64,000 bases of DNA. Source: Cytophagales bacterium WSM2-2 (GTDB lineage: Bacteria; Bacteroidota; Bacteroidia; Cytophagales; Cyclobacteriaceae). The notes under the pieces were generated by a model. It was not told the origin of the DNA. It worked only from the letters and a program-made list of their open reading frames with translations, and made no database searches. Positions within the stretch are counted from its first letter, which is position 1. Every line of letters begins with the position of its first letter. The DNA is taken from contig BNHL01000001.1 of assembly GCA_015472025.1 (NCBI GenBank), positions 5,258,001 to 5,322,000 on the forward strand, read 5' to 3'. The translations under genes were made by a program, and so were the position numbers. This document shows, piece after piece, positions 40,731-48,457 of the stretch.

Positions 40731-41234
40731 TTATAATTTAAAAGTGAGCCCCACTTTACCACCGGAGAATGCACTGCCACCACCAAACTCGAGGTTGAGC
40801 CCAACCTTTTGAGAGAAGTAGTAGCGTCCGCCAACTTGTGCCCCGAGCGAAAGTCCGGAGCTATGATTACCGGTATAATCTGCAGAAGATGACCAAACAT
40901 AAAACCCGAGGTTCAAGCCTGCATAAAAATCAAATTTCTCAGATATGTTGAGTGCAGAATTGAAATGGTAGTTTCCATTTCCTGAAATCCCAATAATATT
41001 ATGATTGAAGCCGCTGCCGTTATAATTGTCCCTGTATGAGCGAAAAGATAGCTCTCCGCCAAGGGTGACATCTTGGTGCACGCCATAGTCCAGGCCAACA
41101 TAAACAGGAACACCCCAATCGGAAAATCCAAGTCCTGCATTTAATTGGGCCCGCCCTACCGACAACGGATTTTGCGAGTAGGAGATCACAGATGCAGCCA
41201 GGAGAAGCACGGTTACTATAAATATCTTTTTCAT
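40731..41234 (-). CDS. Outer-membrane beta-barrel, 167 aa
   Basis: This protein has a signal peptide (to VISYSQ) and a small barrel (GLGFSDWGVPVYVGLDYGVHQDVTLGGELSFRSY, GNYHFNSALNISEKFDFYAGLNLGFYVW, SLGAQVGGRYYFSQKVGLNLEFGGGSAFSGGKVGLTFKL). It is similar in order and motifs to the barrel at 48458-48985 (GxRYYFSxKVG, xLGVxFK end), so the two are paralogues. It may serve as a porin or structural envelope protein. It is cotranscribed with two stress micro-genes upstream. Confidence 0.83.
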   Translation of the reverse strand: MKKIFIVTVLLLAASVISYSQNPLSVGRAQLNAGLGFSDWGVPVYVGLDYGVHQDVTLGGELSFRSYRDNYNGSGFNHNIIGISGNGNYHFNSALNISEKFDFYAGLNLGFYVWSSSADYTGNHSSGLSLGAQVGGRYYFSQKVGLNLEFGGGSAFSGGKVGLTFKL

Positions 41235-41268
41235 AATGTTTTTGGTTTAAATTCTTCTATGTGTGGGT

Positions 41269-41427
41269 TCATCTTAAAATTTTGTCTCCTCTAATAATTC
41301 TTAGTACAATGGATATCACTGCGATGACCAGGAGTACGTGGATGACAAATCCAATGTCATAGGCAAAATACCCGATGGCCCAGCCTATTATAAGTACCAC
41401 TGCGATTAAGTAAAGAAGATTGTTCAT
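41269..41427 (-). CDS. Lmo0937/DUF5670-type small membrane protein (second copy)
   Basis: The ORF encodes 52 residues, beginning MNNLLYLIAVVLIIGWAIG and ending VLRIIRGDKILR, with the same length and pattern as the copy at 39111-39269 (NLLYxIAVxLxIGW.IG, G-F-V-I-H-V-L-L-V-I-A). It has two transmembrane helices. It lies 17 bases after the CsbD-like gene and 34 before the barrel gene. Confidence 0.85.
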   Translation of the reverse strand: MNNLLYLIAVVLIIGWAIGYFAYDIGFVIHVLLVIAVISIVLRIIRGDKILR

Positions 41428-41444
41428 GGTTATATCTTTGAATG

Positions 41445-41645
41445 TTAGAGTTCTGAAATAATTGCGGATAACTCTTCTTTACTTTTTCCAAGCCTGATCT
41501 GAATCCTGGCCAGCATCTCATCTTTCTTACTTTTAATAAAGTTCAAGTCCGTATCCACTAATTCGGGTAATCTCACTTTGAGTCTATCTTTCTGCTCATC
41601 CCAATTTTCTGCAGCAGGAGCTGGAGTAACAGTTGAAGTTGTCAT
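41445..41645 (-). CDS. CsbD-like stress protein (second copy)
   Basis: This 66-residue protein has a short Thr/Pro/Ala-rich lead and then NWDEQKDRLKVRLPELVDTDLNFIKSKKDEMLARIQIRLGKSKEELSAIISEL, a helical domain related to CsbD (LGKSKEEL and the D-x-D-L region match the CsbD protein at 15251-15436). It opens the operon CsbD - Lmo0937 - barrel - small membrane protein, 45 bases after the shared promoter's -7 box. Confidence 0.82.
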   Translation of the reverse strand: MTTSTVTPAPAAENWDEQKDRLKVRLPELVDTDLNFIKSKKDEMLARIQIRLGKSKEELSAIISEL

Positions 41646-41690
41646 TGTATTCTAAATATCTATTTATTTGTATGTTGAATTATTACACCA

Positions 41691-41754
41691 CAAATGTGAC
41701 GAACCAGGAAGAACAGCGCGTTACACATTGAGATTCATTAGTTATATTTTTCAC
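41691..41754 (-). promoter_or_regulatory. Shared stress-island promoter element, site 11 (CsbD-Lmo0937-barrel operon)
   Basis: Minus-strand blocks are GTGAAA, TATAAC, TGTAAC and -7-like CACATTTG with exact spacing. The box lies 45 bases upstream of the start at 41645. Confidence 0.7.
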
Positions 41755-42142
41755 ATATTCGGATAACAAAAAAGCGGAGTTACCTGCTCTTTCAGTATAT
41801 AAACTGCATCCGATGCTGCTTAAAGGAGAGCGGTGGCGGTTGGGCGTTGGTTACAAAAAATTGGTTACAGTAAATTCTTAAGGAGGCCGATAAAACATGG
41901 CTTGGTTACATCATTTTATCAGATGTCGATTGTAACCCCAGGATGATCAGCAAGTATTGGCTTTAAGCTAGGGTGCTGCGGCAATTCTCTTTCGATGCGC
42001 ACGGGGTTGAATTTTTCACGCTGTGACTCGGCAAAAAAGTGTCTCTAGGTTTTCAACTTCAAAAATTGATAAAGGTGCCGTCTATTATTTTATGTGAAGT
42101 CCATTCTTTATTTTTAGCACAAAAAAAGCGTATTCACTGCTT

Positions 42143-42212
42143 ACTTCGCATAAAGTTAAACTTCGTATAACAAAACTTATGCGAAGCTTTGCATAAGTTA
42201 AAGAAGCATAAG
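42143..42212 (+). repeat. Cluster of CTTCGCATAA-type repeats with 6-nt spacers
   Basis: Units are ACTTCGCATAA (42143-42153), ACTTCGTATAA (42160-42170), the inverted TTATGCGAAGC (42177-42187), GCTTTGCATAA (42186-42196) and a truncated GAAGCATAAG (42203-42212). Units 1-2 and 2-3 are separated by exactly six bases (AGTTAA, CAAAAC), as are unit 4 and the truncated one (GTTAAA). The 11-6-11 inverted pair (42160-42187) has the geometry of dif/lox-like tyrosine-recombinase sites, but an operator for the HutG-like gene is equally possible. Confidence 0.55.
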
Positions 42213-42241
42213 AATAATAGATTTGCTTAAACAGATTATTC

Positions 42242-43402
42242 ATGGATCTAACCATACTCTTTTCTCCTGTTGACGAGGCCATTTACACTGCTGACTACCC
42301 TTCGAATTCTTTCTTCAAAAATATTCGCGCTTACACCGAAAAGATGCCAGACTATAAAGGTGCTCAGATCGCATTGATCGGAGTGAATGAAGAGCGTGGC
42401 ACCAGCGACAACCAGGGAGCTGCACAGGGTCCCGACGAGGTCAGAAAAAAATTATACCGGCTTAAGAAAGGAACAGGCTCATATAACATCGTTGATCTGG
42501 GTAACCTGAATACCGGTGTTGATCTTGATGAAACTTATACCCGCGTCTCAGAAGTCTGCCGGATTTTGTTGGAAAGCAATGTGTTACCAGTCCTCATTGG
42601 CGGAACCCATGACCTTGACTATGGACAATATCGTGGTTACGAAGAGATGCAAAAACTTGTCAGCTTTCTTAACGTTGATGCCTTCCTTGACCTTGATGAC
42701 AGAAAAGATGCTGCTCCATCTCGCCAGCACGTTCATAAGATGCTGTTGCATGAACCCAATTATCTTTTCGGATACACTCATTTAGCACATCAAACATACC
42801 TGGTGGATTCTTTTTCAACGGCAATCCTTGAAAAATTGAATTTCGAAGCACACCGGATCGGTCAAATCAGATCGAACCTCACGGAGATGGAACCGGCAAT
42901 TCGCTACGCAGACATGTTTTCATTTGACATCACCGCAATCAAATCTTCCGATGCGCCAGGCAATGCCAATGCACAACCATTCGGCCTGACCGGAGAAGAA
43001 GCCTGTCAGATTTGCTGGTATGCAGGAATGAATGAGAAGCTGAGTTCTGCCGGTTTTTACGAATACAACCCGAATTACGATGACATTCACAAGAAGACTG
43101 CATCAGTTGTTGCCACGATGATCTGGTATTTCGTGGAGGGGTATTATCATCGAAAGCAGGAGAGCAATTTTAAATCAAATGATTTCCTCAAGTATGTAGT
43201 GTCGATGCCTGTGGAGCCGGAGACCATCGCCTTCTATAAAAGCAAGCTTACTGAAAAATGGTGGATGGAGGTAAGTTATGTTCGTGCAGGGGCGCGTTAC
43301 GCACGCAACTCCATTGTGCCCTGTAGCTACGCTGACTACCAAACTGCTACTAAAGGCGAAGTGCCGGAGCGCTATATCAGCGCCCTGTCAAAGATGAGCT
43401 AA
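42242..43402 (+). CDS. hutG: Arginase-superfamily (formimidoylglutamase-like) protein with altered metal ligands
   Basis: The 386-residue protein has the ureohydrolase order of motifs: GGTHDLDYGQY (120-130, H123), NVDAFLDLDD (D146, D150) and FSFDITAIKSSDAPG (D229). In active arginases and formimidoylglutamases the second motif is DAHxD and the third SxDxDxxDP. Here the His is replaced by F148 and the second Asp by T231, so two of six canonical manganese ligands are missing. It may be a catalytically altered or regulatory member, a pattern I believe occurs in some Bacteroidota homologues. The name hutG reflects the family and the presence of hutH at 50.5 kb. Confidence 0.75.
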   Translation: MDLTILFSPVDEAIYTADYPSNSFFKNIRAYTEKMPDYKGAQIALIGVNEERGTSDNQGAAQGPDEVRKKLYRLKKGTGSYNIVDLGNLNTGVDLDETYTRVSEVCRILLESNVLPVLIGGTHDLDYGQYRGYEEMQKLVSFLNVDAFLDLDDRKDAAPSRQHVHKMLLHEPNYLFGYTHLAHQTYLVDSFSTAILEKLNFEAHRIGQIRSNLTEMEPAIRYADMFSFDITAIKSSDAPGNANAQPFGLTGEEACQICWYAGMNEKLSSAGFYEYNPNYDDIHKKTASVVATMIWYFVEGYYHRKQESNFKSNDFLKYVVSMPVEPETIAFYKSKLTEKWWMEVSYVRAGARYARNSIVPCSYADYQTATKGEVPERYISALSKMS

Positions 43403-43546
43403 GAATTTGGTACCTCCCCTCTTTTAAGGTAAGCGAAGAAGCACTTACCCGAATAAGCTACGCTTATCTGCGATTTTATCTTCACTTTGTAAACGCACGC
43501 GCAACCCTTTCCCTTGTGAATTGTCCTATGGCGAAATTTCATTTAT

Positions 43547-43693
43547 ATGACTATTTCAAAATTTCCGATTCGCAAGTTTCTCCTAGGCTTCGGTGCCGGT
43601 ATCGTCACCGTTGTCATCGTTACATTCCTATCTGTGTTTTTGTGGGGCGACAGGTTCCTGGAAGGCATTAACAACCTCTACCTGAAATTCTAA
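43547..43693 (+). CDS. Possible small membrane protein (48 aa)
   Basis: The frame starts at ATG 43547 (MTISKFPIRKFLLGFGAGIVT) and ends at 43693. It has one transmembrane helix (FLLGFGAGIVTVVIVTFLSVFLWG, about 11-34) and a basic start, a plausible membrane protein. It lies 32 bases before the TlpA-like gene. The alternative frame through the same bases (ATG 43529) shows no membrane pattern. I have no homologue to quote. Confidence 0.4.
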   Translation: MTISKFPIRKFLLGFGAGIVTVVIVTFLSVFLWGDRFLEGINNLYLKF

Positions 43694-43725
43694 ATACTCA
43701 AGACACTTAAATCACATCGATCAAA

Positions 43726-44232
43726 ATGAAAAACAAACATTTCATTGCCGGATACGTCATTGGTATTTTATTCGCCATAATTATTGGTTTTTATACGTTG
43801 GTTTCAGCCTCCACCACTCCGGGATACAGGCTGGCCGATTTCTCATTCGTTGACCTGAATGGTGATCTCATTGCACCTGAAAGTTTACAAGGCAAATCAG
43901 TAGTAATCAATCTTTGGGCAACCTGGTGTGGGCCTTGCATTCGCGAAATGCCTCGCATCAAGAATGCAGTTGAGGTTTTAGAATCGGATAGCGTCATTTT
44001 CCTTATAGCTTCTGACGAGCCAATAGATCGAATTATTCGTTTCAATAAGAAAAGGGATTTGGGATTACCAATGTGTGTTTTTAAGACTAATTCTTTTTCA
44101 ACTCCGCTGCCGCAAGCCAGACCTCAAACTTATATCTTCGACAAGAACGGAAAGCTGGTTTACAACAGAATGGGAGCATTCGAATGGGACGATAAAGAAA
44201 TACTTGAGAAACTGAGATCATTCCTGAAATAA
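43726..44232 (+). CDS. TlpA/ResA-like thioredoxin-fold protein
   Basis: This 168-residue protein has an N-terminal membrane anchor (about 6-28), then a thioredoxin-fold domain with the redox motif W-C68-G-P-C71 (LWATWCGPCIREMP). The cis-Pro region LPQARPQTYIFDKNGKL follows. It is exported and should act as a periplasmic reductase, for example in c-type cytochrome maturation or protection of exported thiols; the exact client is unknown. Confidence 0.9.
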   Translation: MKNKHFIAGYVIGILFAIIIGFYTLVSASTTPGYRLADFSFVDLNGDLIAPESLQGKSVVINLWATWCGPCIREMPRIKNAVEVLESDSVIFLIASDEPIDRIIRFNKKRDLGLPMCVFKTNSFSTPLPQARPQTYIFDKNGKLVYNRMGAFEWDDKEILEKLRSFLK

Positions 44233-44255
44233 GAAGACACGCAGGCTAAAAAACA

Positions 44256-44285
44256 AAAATGCCAGACCTTTCAGTCCGGCATTTT
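44256..44285. terminator. Bidirectional terminator between the TlpA-like gene and pckG
   Basis: AAAATGCC at 44256-44263 pairs with GGCATTTT at 44278-44285, plus a shorter inner GAC/GTC stem and the loop CTTTCA. A-rich and T-rich flanks fit termination in both directions between two convergent genes. Confidence 0.85.
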
Positions 44286-44304
44286 CAGTTCTCACAGGTT
44301 AGGA

Positions 44305-46155
44305 TTATTCTGTTTCAACACTCCATTTTTCAGGCGAACGCCACAAGCTGGAGAGCAGTAATTCTCTCATGAAAATAAATTCTTTTGGTAAGCGATCATA
44401 CATCCGTTCGAAGAGTTCGGCATGGGAGAGCAATTCATTCTTCCATTGCTCACGATCGATGTGCATGATTTGGTCAAACTGTTGTTTAGTGAAATCCAGG
44501 CCGGTCCAATCCAGGTCTTCGTAATGTGGCATCCACCCGATCGGACTTTCGACAGCATTTGATTTGCCACGTACTTTTTCAACGATCCATTTCAACACAC
44601 GCATATTGTCACCGAATCCCGGCCACAGGAAGTTTCCTTTTTCATCTTTGCGAAACCAATTCACACCGAAAATGCGTGGAGGGTTGTGAATATCTCGTCC
44701 GAATTGTAGCCAGTGATTAAAGTAATCGCCCATGTGGTAGCCGCAGAAAGGCAGCATGGCAAACGGATCGCGTCTGACTTTTCCGAGTTCGCCAAAGGCA
44801 GCTGCGGTCATTTCCGAGCCCATAGTCGCAGCCAGGTAAACACCATAATTCCAGTTGTGCGCCTGGTAGATCAACGGAATTGTGTTGCTTCTTCTTCCTC
44901 CGAAAATGAAGGCGCTTATCGGCACGCCATTTGGATTCTCCCAATTGCTATCAATACTGGGGCATTGCGATGCCGGTGCAGTGAAGCGCGCATTAGGATG
45001 AGCTGCAGGTTTGCCAGCAGCAGGATCCCACGCCTGACCTCTCCAATCGGTAAGATTCTTTGGAGCTTCCTTGGTCATGCCTTCCCACCACACGTCTCCG
45101 TCTTCGGTAATCGCTACGTTGGTGAAAATAGTATTCTTTGCAATAGTGAGCATCGCATTAGGATTGCTCTTACTGTTCGTACCTGGGGCAACACCGAAGT
45201 AGCCAGCTTCCGGGTTGATGGCATAAAGTTTTCCATCCTTGCCGGGTTTAATCCACGCAATGTCATCGCCAACCGTTGTGACTTTCCATCCATCGATTTC
45301 TTTAGGCGGAATAAGCATAGCGAAGTTGGTCTTTCCGCAAGCGCTCGGGAACGCAGCGGCAACGTAAGTCTTTTCTTTGTCAGGACTCTCCACTCCTAGG
45401 ATAAGCATATGCTCGGCAAGCCATCCCTCCTCCTGTGCCATGGTTGAAGCGATTCGCAATGCAAAGCATTTTTTTCCAAGCAACGCATTACCACCATAAC
45501 CGGAGCCATAAGAAACAATCGAACGTTCCTCAGGATAATGAACAATATATTTTGTAGTCGGATTACATGGCCACTTCACATCTTTTTGCCCGGGCAAAAG
45601 CGGAGCCCCCAGTGTGTGAAGGGCTTTTACAAATTCTCCATTAGCACCAAGAGCGTCAATCACCTTCGTACCAACACGAGTCATCAAGTGCATATTGACC
45701 ACTACATATTCTGAGTCAGTAATTTCAATTCCGATGTGTGAGATGTCTGACCCGATAGGTCCCATGCTGAATGGAATCACGTACATGGTCCGGCCTTTCA
45801 TACAACCATCAAGTAGTTGGTTCAAGGTCTGTTTCATCTCCTTGGGTTCGATCCAGTTATTGGTGGGACCGGCATCTTCTTTCTTGCGACTACAAATAAA
45901 CGTGCGATCTTCTACTCGTGCCACATCGCTTGGGTCAGAGAAACAGGCAAAACTATTTGGCCTTTTAGATGGATTAAGTTTGATGAATGTGCCCTTCTCT
46001 ACGAGTTCATTGCACATGTCATTGTATTCTTTGGTTGAGCCATCGCACCAGTAAACTCTGTCTGGTTTACACTGATCTGCGATTTGTTTGACCCAATTTT
46101 TAAGGGCTGTGTGAGTAACGGGATAGGTTGAAGTATGCTTTTCGATGGCTACCAT
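44305..46155 (-). CDS. pckG: Phosphoenolpyruvate carboxykinase (GTP)
   Basis: This 616-residue enzyme converts oxaloacetate and GTP into PEP, the first step of gluconeogenesis. The kinase P-loop [11 protein letters not shown] is present (C273 is the hyper-reactive Cys, K275 the P-loop Lys), as are [32 protein letters not shown] and [21 protein letters not shown]. The length is typical of the GTP-dependent class. It stands alone upstream of a bidirectional terminator. Confidence 0.96.
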   Translation of the reverse strand: MVAIEKHTSTYPVTHTALKNWVKQIADQCKPDRVYWCDGSTKEYNDMCNELVEKGTFIKLNPSKRPNSFACFSDPSDVARVEDRTFICSRKKEDAGPTNNWIEPKEMKQTLNQLLDGCMKGRTMYVIPFSMGPIGSDISHIGIEITDSEYVVVNMHLMTRVGTKVIDALGANGEFVKALHTLGAPLLPGQKDVKWPCNPTTKYIVHYPEERSIVSYGSGYGGNALLGKKCFALRIASTMAQEEGWLAEHMLILGVESPDKEKTYVAAAFPSACGKTNFAMLIPPKEIDGWKVTTVGDDIAWIKPGKDGKLYAINPEAGYFGVAPGTNSKSNPNAMLTIAKNTIFTNVAITEDGDVWWEGMTKEAPKNLTDWRGQAWDPAAGKPAAHPNARFTAPASQCPSIDSNWENPNGVPISAFIFGGRRSNTIPLIYQAHNWNYGVYLAATMGSEMTAAAFGELGKVRRDPFAMLPFCGYHMGDYFNHWLQFGRDIHNPPRIFGVNWFRKDEKGNFLWPGFGDNMRVLKWIVEKVRGKSNAVESPIGWMPHYEDLDWTGLDFTKQQFDQIMHIDREQWKNELLSHAELFERMYDRLPKEFIFMRELLLSSLWRSPEKWSVETE

Positions 46156-46245
46156 AAACTAACGTTTGTAATTGTGGCGCAAGATAGAAAAAATGCCTCA
46201 ATTGAATCCGTGCAATCGGTTGCAGTCACTAAAAAAATTGGTCAC

Positions 46246-46674
46246 CTAGCAACCTGTCACTGACCTGGCTGCGAAATCAATCTCAAGGTCACTGGTTGCA
46301 CAACCTCCCACCTGGTCTGAATCAAGATTGGTAGATTCTTCAGAAAGCATCCAGCGTCCGGTTTTCTTATTCTTTACGAGAAACATTTCACGCATCAACT
46401 CCTCCTTCATATAGATGCTGATTTTTTTTGCTTTAATAACAAGCATGATTTTATCTACAGGTTCGAATTGATGCTCTACGTGATAGAAATCAAAATTATA
46501 CGAGCCATCGGGAAGAACGAGACTATCCGGATGAATTTGTTTACTTATCGGAATTGCACTCTTAAGGGAACTGTCCGTCTTTAATAAATCGCAGAGTCTT
46601 ACTTTCTGATTCTTTGCTTCCCTGTAAGTACAGGATATTGTGAATAGAAAAAAGAAAACCAGTAGGTACTTCAA
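46246..46674 (-). CDS. Hypothetical lipoprotein
   Basis: This 142-residue protein has a lipobox (LFTISC, Cys15) and a mature part with SYNFDFYHVEHQFEPVDKIMLVIKAKKISIYMKEELMREMFLVKNKKTGRWMLSEEST and a C-terminal pair of Cys (GGCATSDLEIDFAARSVTGC). The Cys pair may form a disulphide. I do not recognise a family. It lies eleven bases after the sugar-isomerase-like gene and may share its transcript. Confidence 0.68.
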   Translation of the reverse strand: MKYLLVFFFLFTISCTYREAKNQKVRLCDLLKTDSSLKSAIPISKQIHPDSLVLPDGSYNFDFYHVEHQFEPVDKIMLVIKAKKISIYMKEELMREMFLVKNKKTGRWMLSEESTNLDSDQVGGCATSDLEIDFAARSVTGC

Positions 46675-46685
46675 AACCGGTATTC

Positions 46686-47534
46686 TTACTTAATCAAAAG
46701 AGTCCTTATATTTTCAGCAGATACTTTAATGCTTTCTATCGATGAAACGGGATAAGTCTCCTGCTCCACATAAAAATGTTTCATTCCCGATTGCTTTGCC
46801 TTGGCGAAAATCGGTTTGAAATCGATCGAACCTGTACCAATATCTGCATTCAACTTCCGGTCAGTTTTATTCATGTCCTTCACGTGCCATTGTTCAAATC
46901 TGCCCGGATGATCTGCAAATAATTTCAACGGGTCCTGACCTGCATAAATCACCCAGTACAAATCCAATTCCATGCTGACAAGCTTGGGATCGAGTTCTTG
47001 AAGCATCCAATCGTATATGGTCTTTCCTTCCAGCATTGCAAATTCGTCCGCATGGTTGTGAAATGCCATCTTGATTTTATACTTCTTGCAAATTTCTGCG
47101 CTTTTATTAATCGACTCGCAGATTTTTTTGAGATTGTCGAGGGAGCTGCGGTCGCTTCCCGGAAGTGAAGCGATTGCCATATAATTCATTCCCAACGATT
47201 TCATATCACTGGTGGCTTTCTCCCACTGGGGTAATTGGTCTACACCGAAGTGACCACTGACGAAATCCATTCCCAAATCAGTGACCATCTTACCAACCTC
47301 ACTTACCGGTAATCCAAATAGTTTACCCCCCGAATAGCCGTAACTTTCCAGCTCTGCATAACCGAATGAGGCAACCTGCTTCAACGTGCCGGGCACATCT
47401 TTCAATATCACATCACGAAGTGAATACAGTTGCAGCCCAATCTTCTTTTTGGCTGGAAATGAGAATGCGGGTAAAGCCAACGCTGACATTGCCAGCGCTG
47501 AAGTCTGGATAAATTCTCTTCTTTTCATTTTCAA
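46686..47534 (-). CDS. Sugar phosphate isomerase/epimerase-like TIM-barrel protein with Tat-like signal
   Basis: The 282-residue protein begins MKMKRREFIQTSALAMSALALPAFSFPA, a twin-arginine-type signal (R-R-E-F-I-Q-T), and continues with an AP-endonuclease-2-like TIM barrel: KKIGLQLYSLRDVILKDVPGTLKQVASFGYAELESYGY, KIKMAFHNHADEFAMLEGKTIYDWM, LDPKLVSMELDLYWVIYAGQDPL, RFEQWHVKDMN. The E, D and H residues on the strand ends fit metal binding. The substrate is unknown; such Bacteroidota proteins are often exported and coupled with sugar degradation. A start two codons later (MKRREF) is also possible. Confidence 0.87.
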   Translation of the reverse strand: MKMKRREFIQTSALAMSALALPAFSFPAKKKIGLQLYSLRDVILKDVPGTLKQVASFGYAELESYGYSGGKLFGLPVSEVGKMVTDLGMDFVSGHFGVDQLPQWEKATSDMKSLGMNYMAIASLPGSDRSSLDNLKKICESINKSAEICKKYKIKMAFHNHADEFAMLEGKTIYDWMLQELDPKLVSMELDLYWVIYAGQDPLKLFADHPGRFEQWHVKDMNKTDRKLNADIGTGSIDFKPIFAKAKQSGMKHFYVEQETYPVSSIESIKVSAENIRTLLIK

Positions 47535-47652
47535 AAGTTTAAAGGCCTGAGTTGAGTATTACAAATTTTCGCTTCATGGTTTGTATGTTTGCTCAGGCGT
47601 ATCAAGTTTGAAAATAGAAAATTCCGCGCGCTGAAAAAAAGTAATTATTCCA

Positions 47653-48165
47653 ATGGTCATAGGTTTGATTTCAGATACTCACAGTCTCCTTGACCTCAAG
47701 GTCTTTGAACATTTCAGGGACGTTGATGAAATATGGCATGCGGGGGATATTGGGGATCCTGAAGTGGCCAACCAATTGGAAAAACTCAAACCGTTTCGGG
47801 CGGTCTTCGGAAATATCGATGATAAAAATATTCAATCACGTTTCCCGGAAGATTTATGGTTTGATTGTGAAGGGCTGAAAATCTGGATGACACATATTGG
47901 CGGAGCGCCTCCAAACTACAATCCAAGGATCAAGAAAATTTTGAAAGAAAGAGTTCCGGATATTTTCATCTGCGGGCATTCCCACATCTTAAGAATCAAA
48001 AAAGATCCGAAATTCAATAACATGCTATATCTCAACCCGGGAGCGGCAGGGAATCATGGGTTTCATCAGATCAAAACGCTGGTGAGATTTGAAATCTTGA
48101 ACAAAGAAATCAAGAAGATGGAGGTAATCGAACTGGGGAAACGCGGAGCGATTAGCCAAGCGTAA
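47653..48165 (+). CDS. YfcE/MJ0936-family metallophosphoesterase
   Basis: The 170-residue phosphoesterase has D6-x-H8 (LISDTHSLLD), the GDIGD metal segment (IWHAGDIGD), GNIDD and a GHSH motif (ICGHSHILR), followed by LNPGAAGNHG. These are the metal-ligand blocks of YfcE-type enzymes that act on phosphodiesters. The natural substrate is not known. It is divergent from the sugar isomerase-like gene. Confidence 0.9.
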   Translation: MVIGLISDTHSLLDLKVFEHFRDVDEIWHAGDIGDPEVANQLEKLKPFRAVFGNIDDKNIQSRFPEDLWFDCEGLKIWMTHIGGAPPNYNPRIKKILKERVPDIFICGHSHILRIKKDPKFNNMLYLNPGAAGNHGFHQIKTLVRFEILNKEIKKMEVIELGKRGAISQA

Positions 48166-48189
48166 CCCGCTGTAATATCCGTGAAGGAC

Positions 48190-48221
48190 AAAAAAATAGC
48201 CAACGGGAATCCCATTGGCTA
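48190..48221 (-). terminator. Intrinsic terminator after the small basic protein gene
   Basis: On the minus strand TAGCCAATGGG, the loop ATT and CCCGTTGGCTA form an 11-bp stem with one mismatch, followed by seven T. It ends the 48400-48251 gene; the plus-strand phosphoesterase also runs into it. Confidence 0.85.
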
Positions 48222-48250
48222 ACCTTGCCCGGTAAAGGGCTATAAGAAAA

Positions 48251-48400
48251 TTACCTTTTCGCTTTGAATTCTTCTTTGATCTTTTCGATATCAACGCCTT
48301 TTGCAACAGGCTTGAAGTTCTGAACCTTCAAATCGGTCCTTCTGCGGGCTGCTTTGGCTTTATCTTTACGGTTTTTTCTTTTCAAACGGGTAACTGACAT
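48251..48400 (-). CDS. Small basic conserved protein (49 aa)
   Basis: The frame encodes 49 residues: MSVTRLKRKNRKDKAKAARRR then TDLKVQNFKPVAKGVDIEKIKEEFKAKR. The very basic first part could bind RNA or ribosomes, and the second part has the repeated Bacteroidota pattern VTRLKRK...KPV.K.VDIEKIK.EF. Short conserved proteins of this type occur widely in the phylum; I cannot give a function. It is preceded by an intergenic region and followed by a clear terminator. Confidence 0.7.
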   Translation of the reverse strand: MSVTRLKRKNRKDKAKAARRRTDLKVQNFKPVAKGVDIEKIKEEFKAKR

Positions 48401-48457
48401 GGCTTCTTGATTTTAAAGAGCGCAAAAGTAATCAGTATTTTCCGTTTTGCAATAGCC

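Larger units (their letters stand above)
41646..42241. other. Intergenic region with promoter site 11, TTGGTTACA repeats and a CATAA repeat cluster
   Basis: Three copies of TTGGTTACA occur at 41847, 41861 and 41902, and a repeat cluster lies at 42143-42112+ (see 42143-42212). A -7-type box TAGATTTG at 42218-42225 precedes the HutG-like gene by 16 bases. The overlapping ORF on the minus strand at 42085-42282 crosses the HutG-like start and has no signature, so I leave it out. Confidence 0.5.

Noticed and set aside
42085-42282. 65-residue minus-strand ORF upstream of the HutG-like gene
   Set aside because: It covers the CATAA repeats and the first 40 bases of the HutG-like gene and has no coherent composition.
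44713-45399. 228-residue plus-strand ORF inside pckG
   Set aside because: Shadow of the conserved PEPCK gene; the minus-strand frame carries all catalytic motifs.
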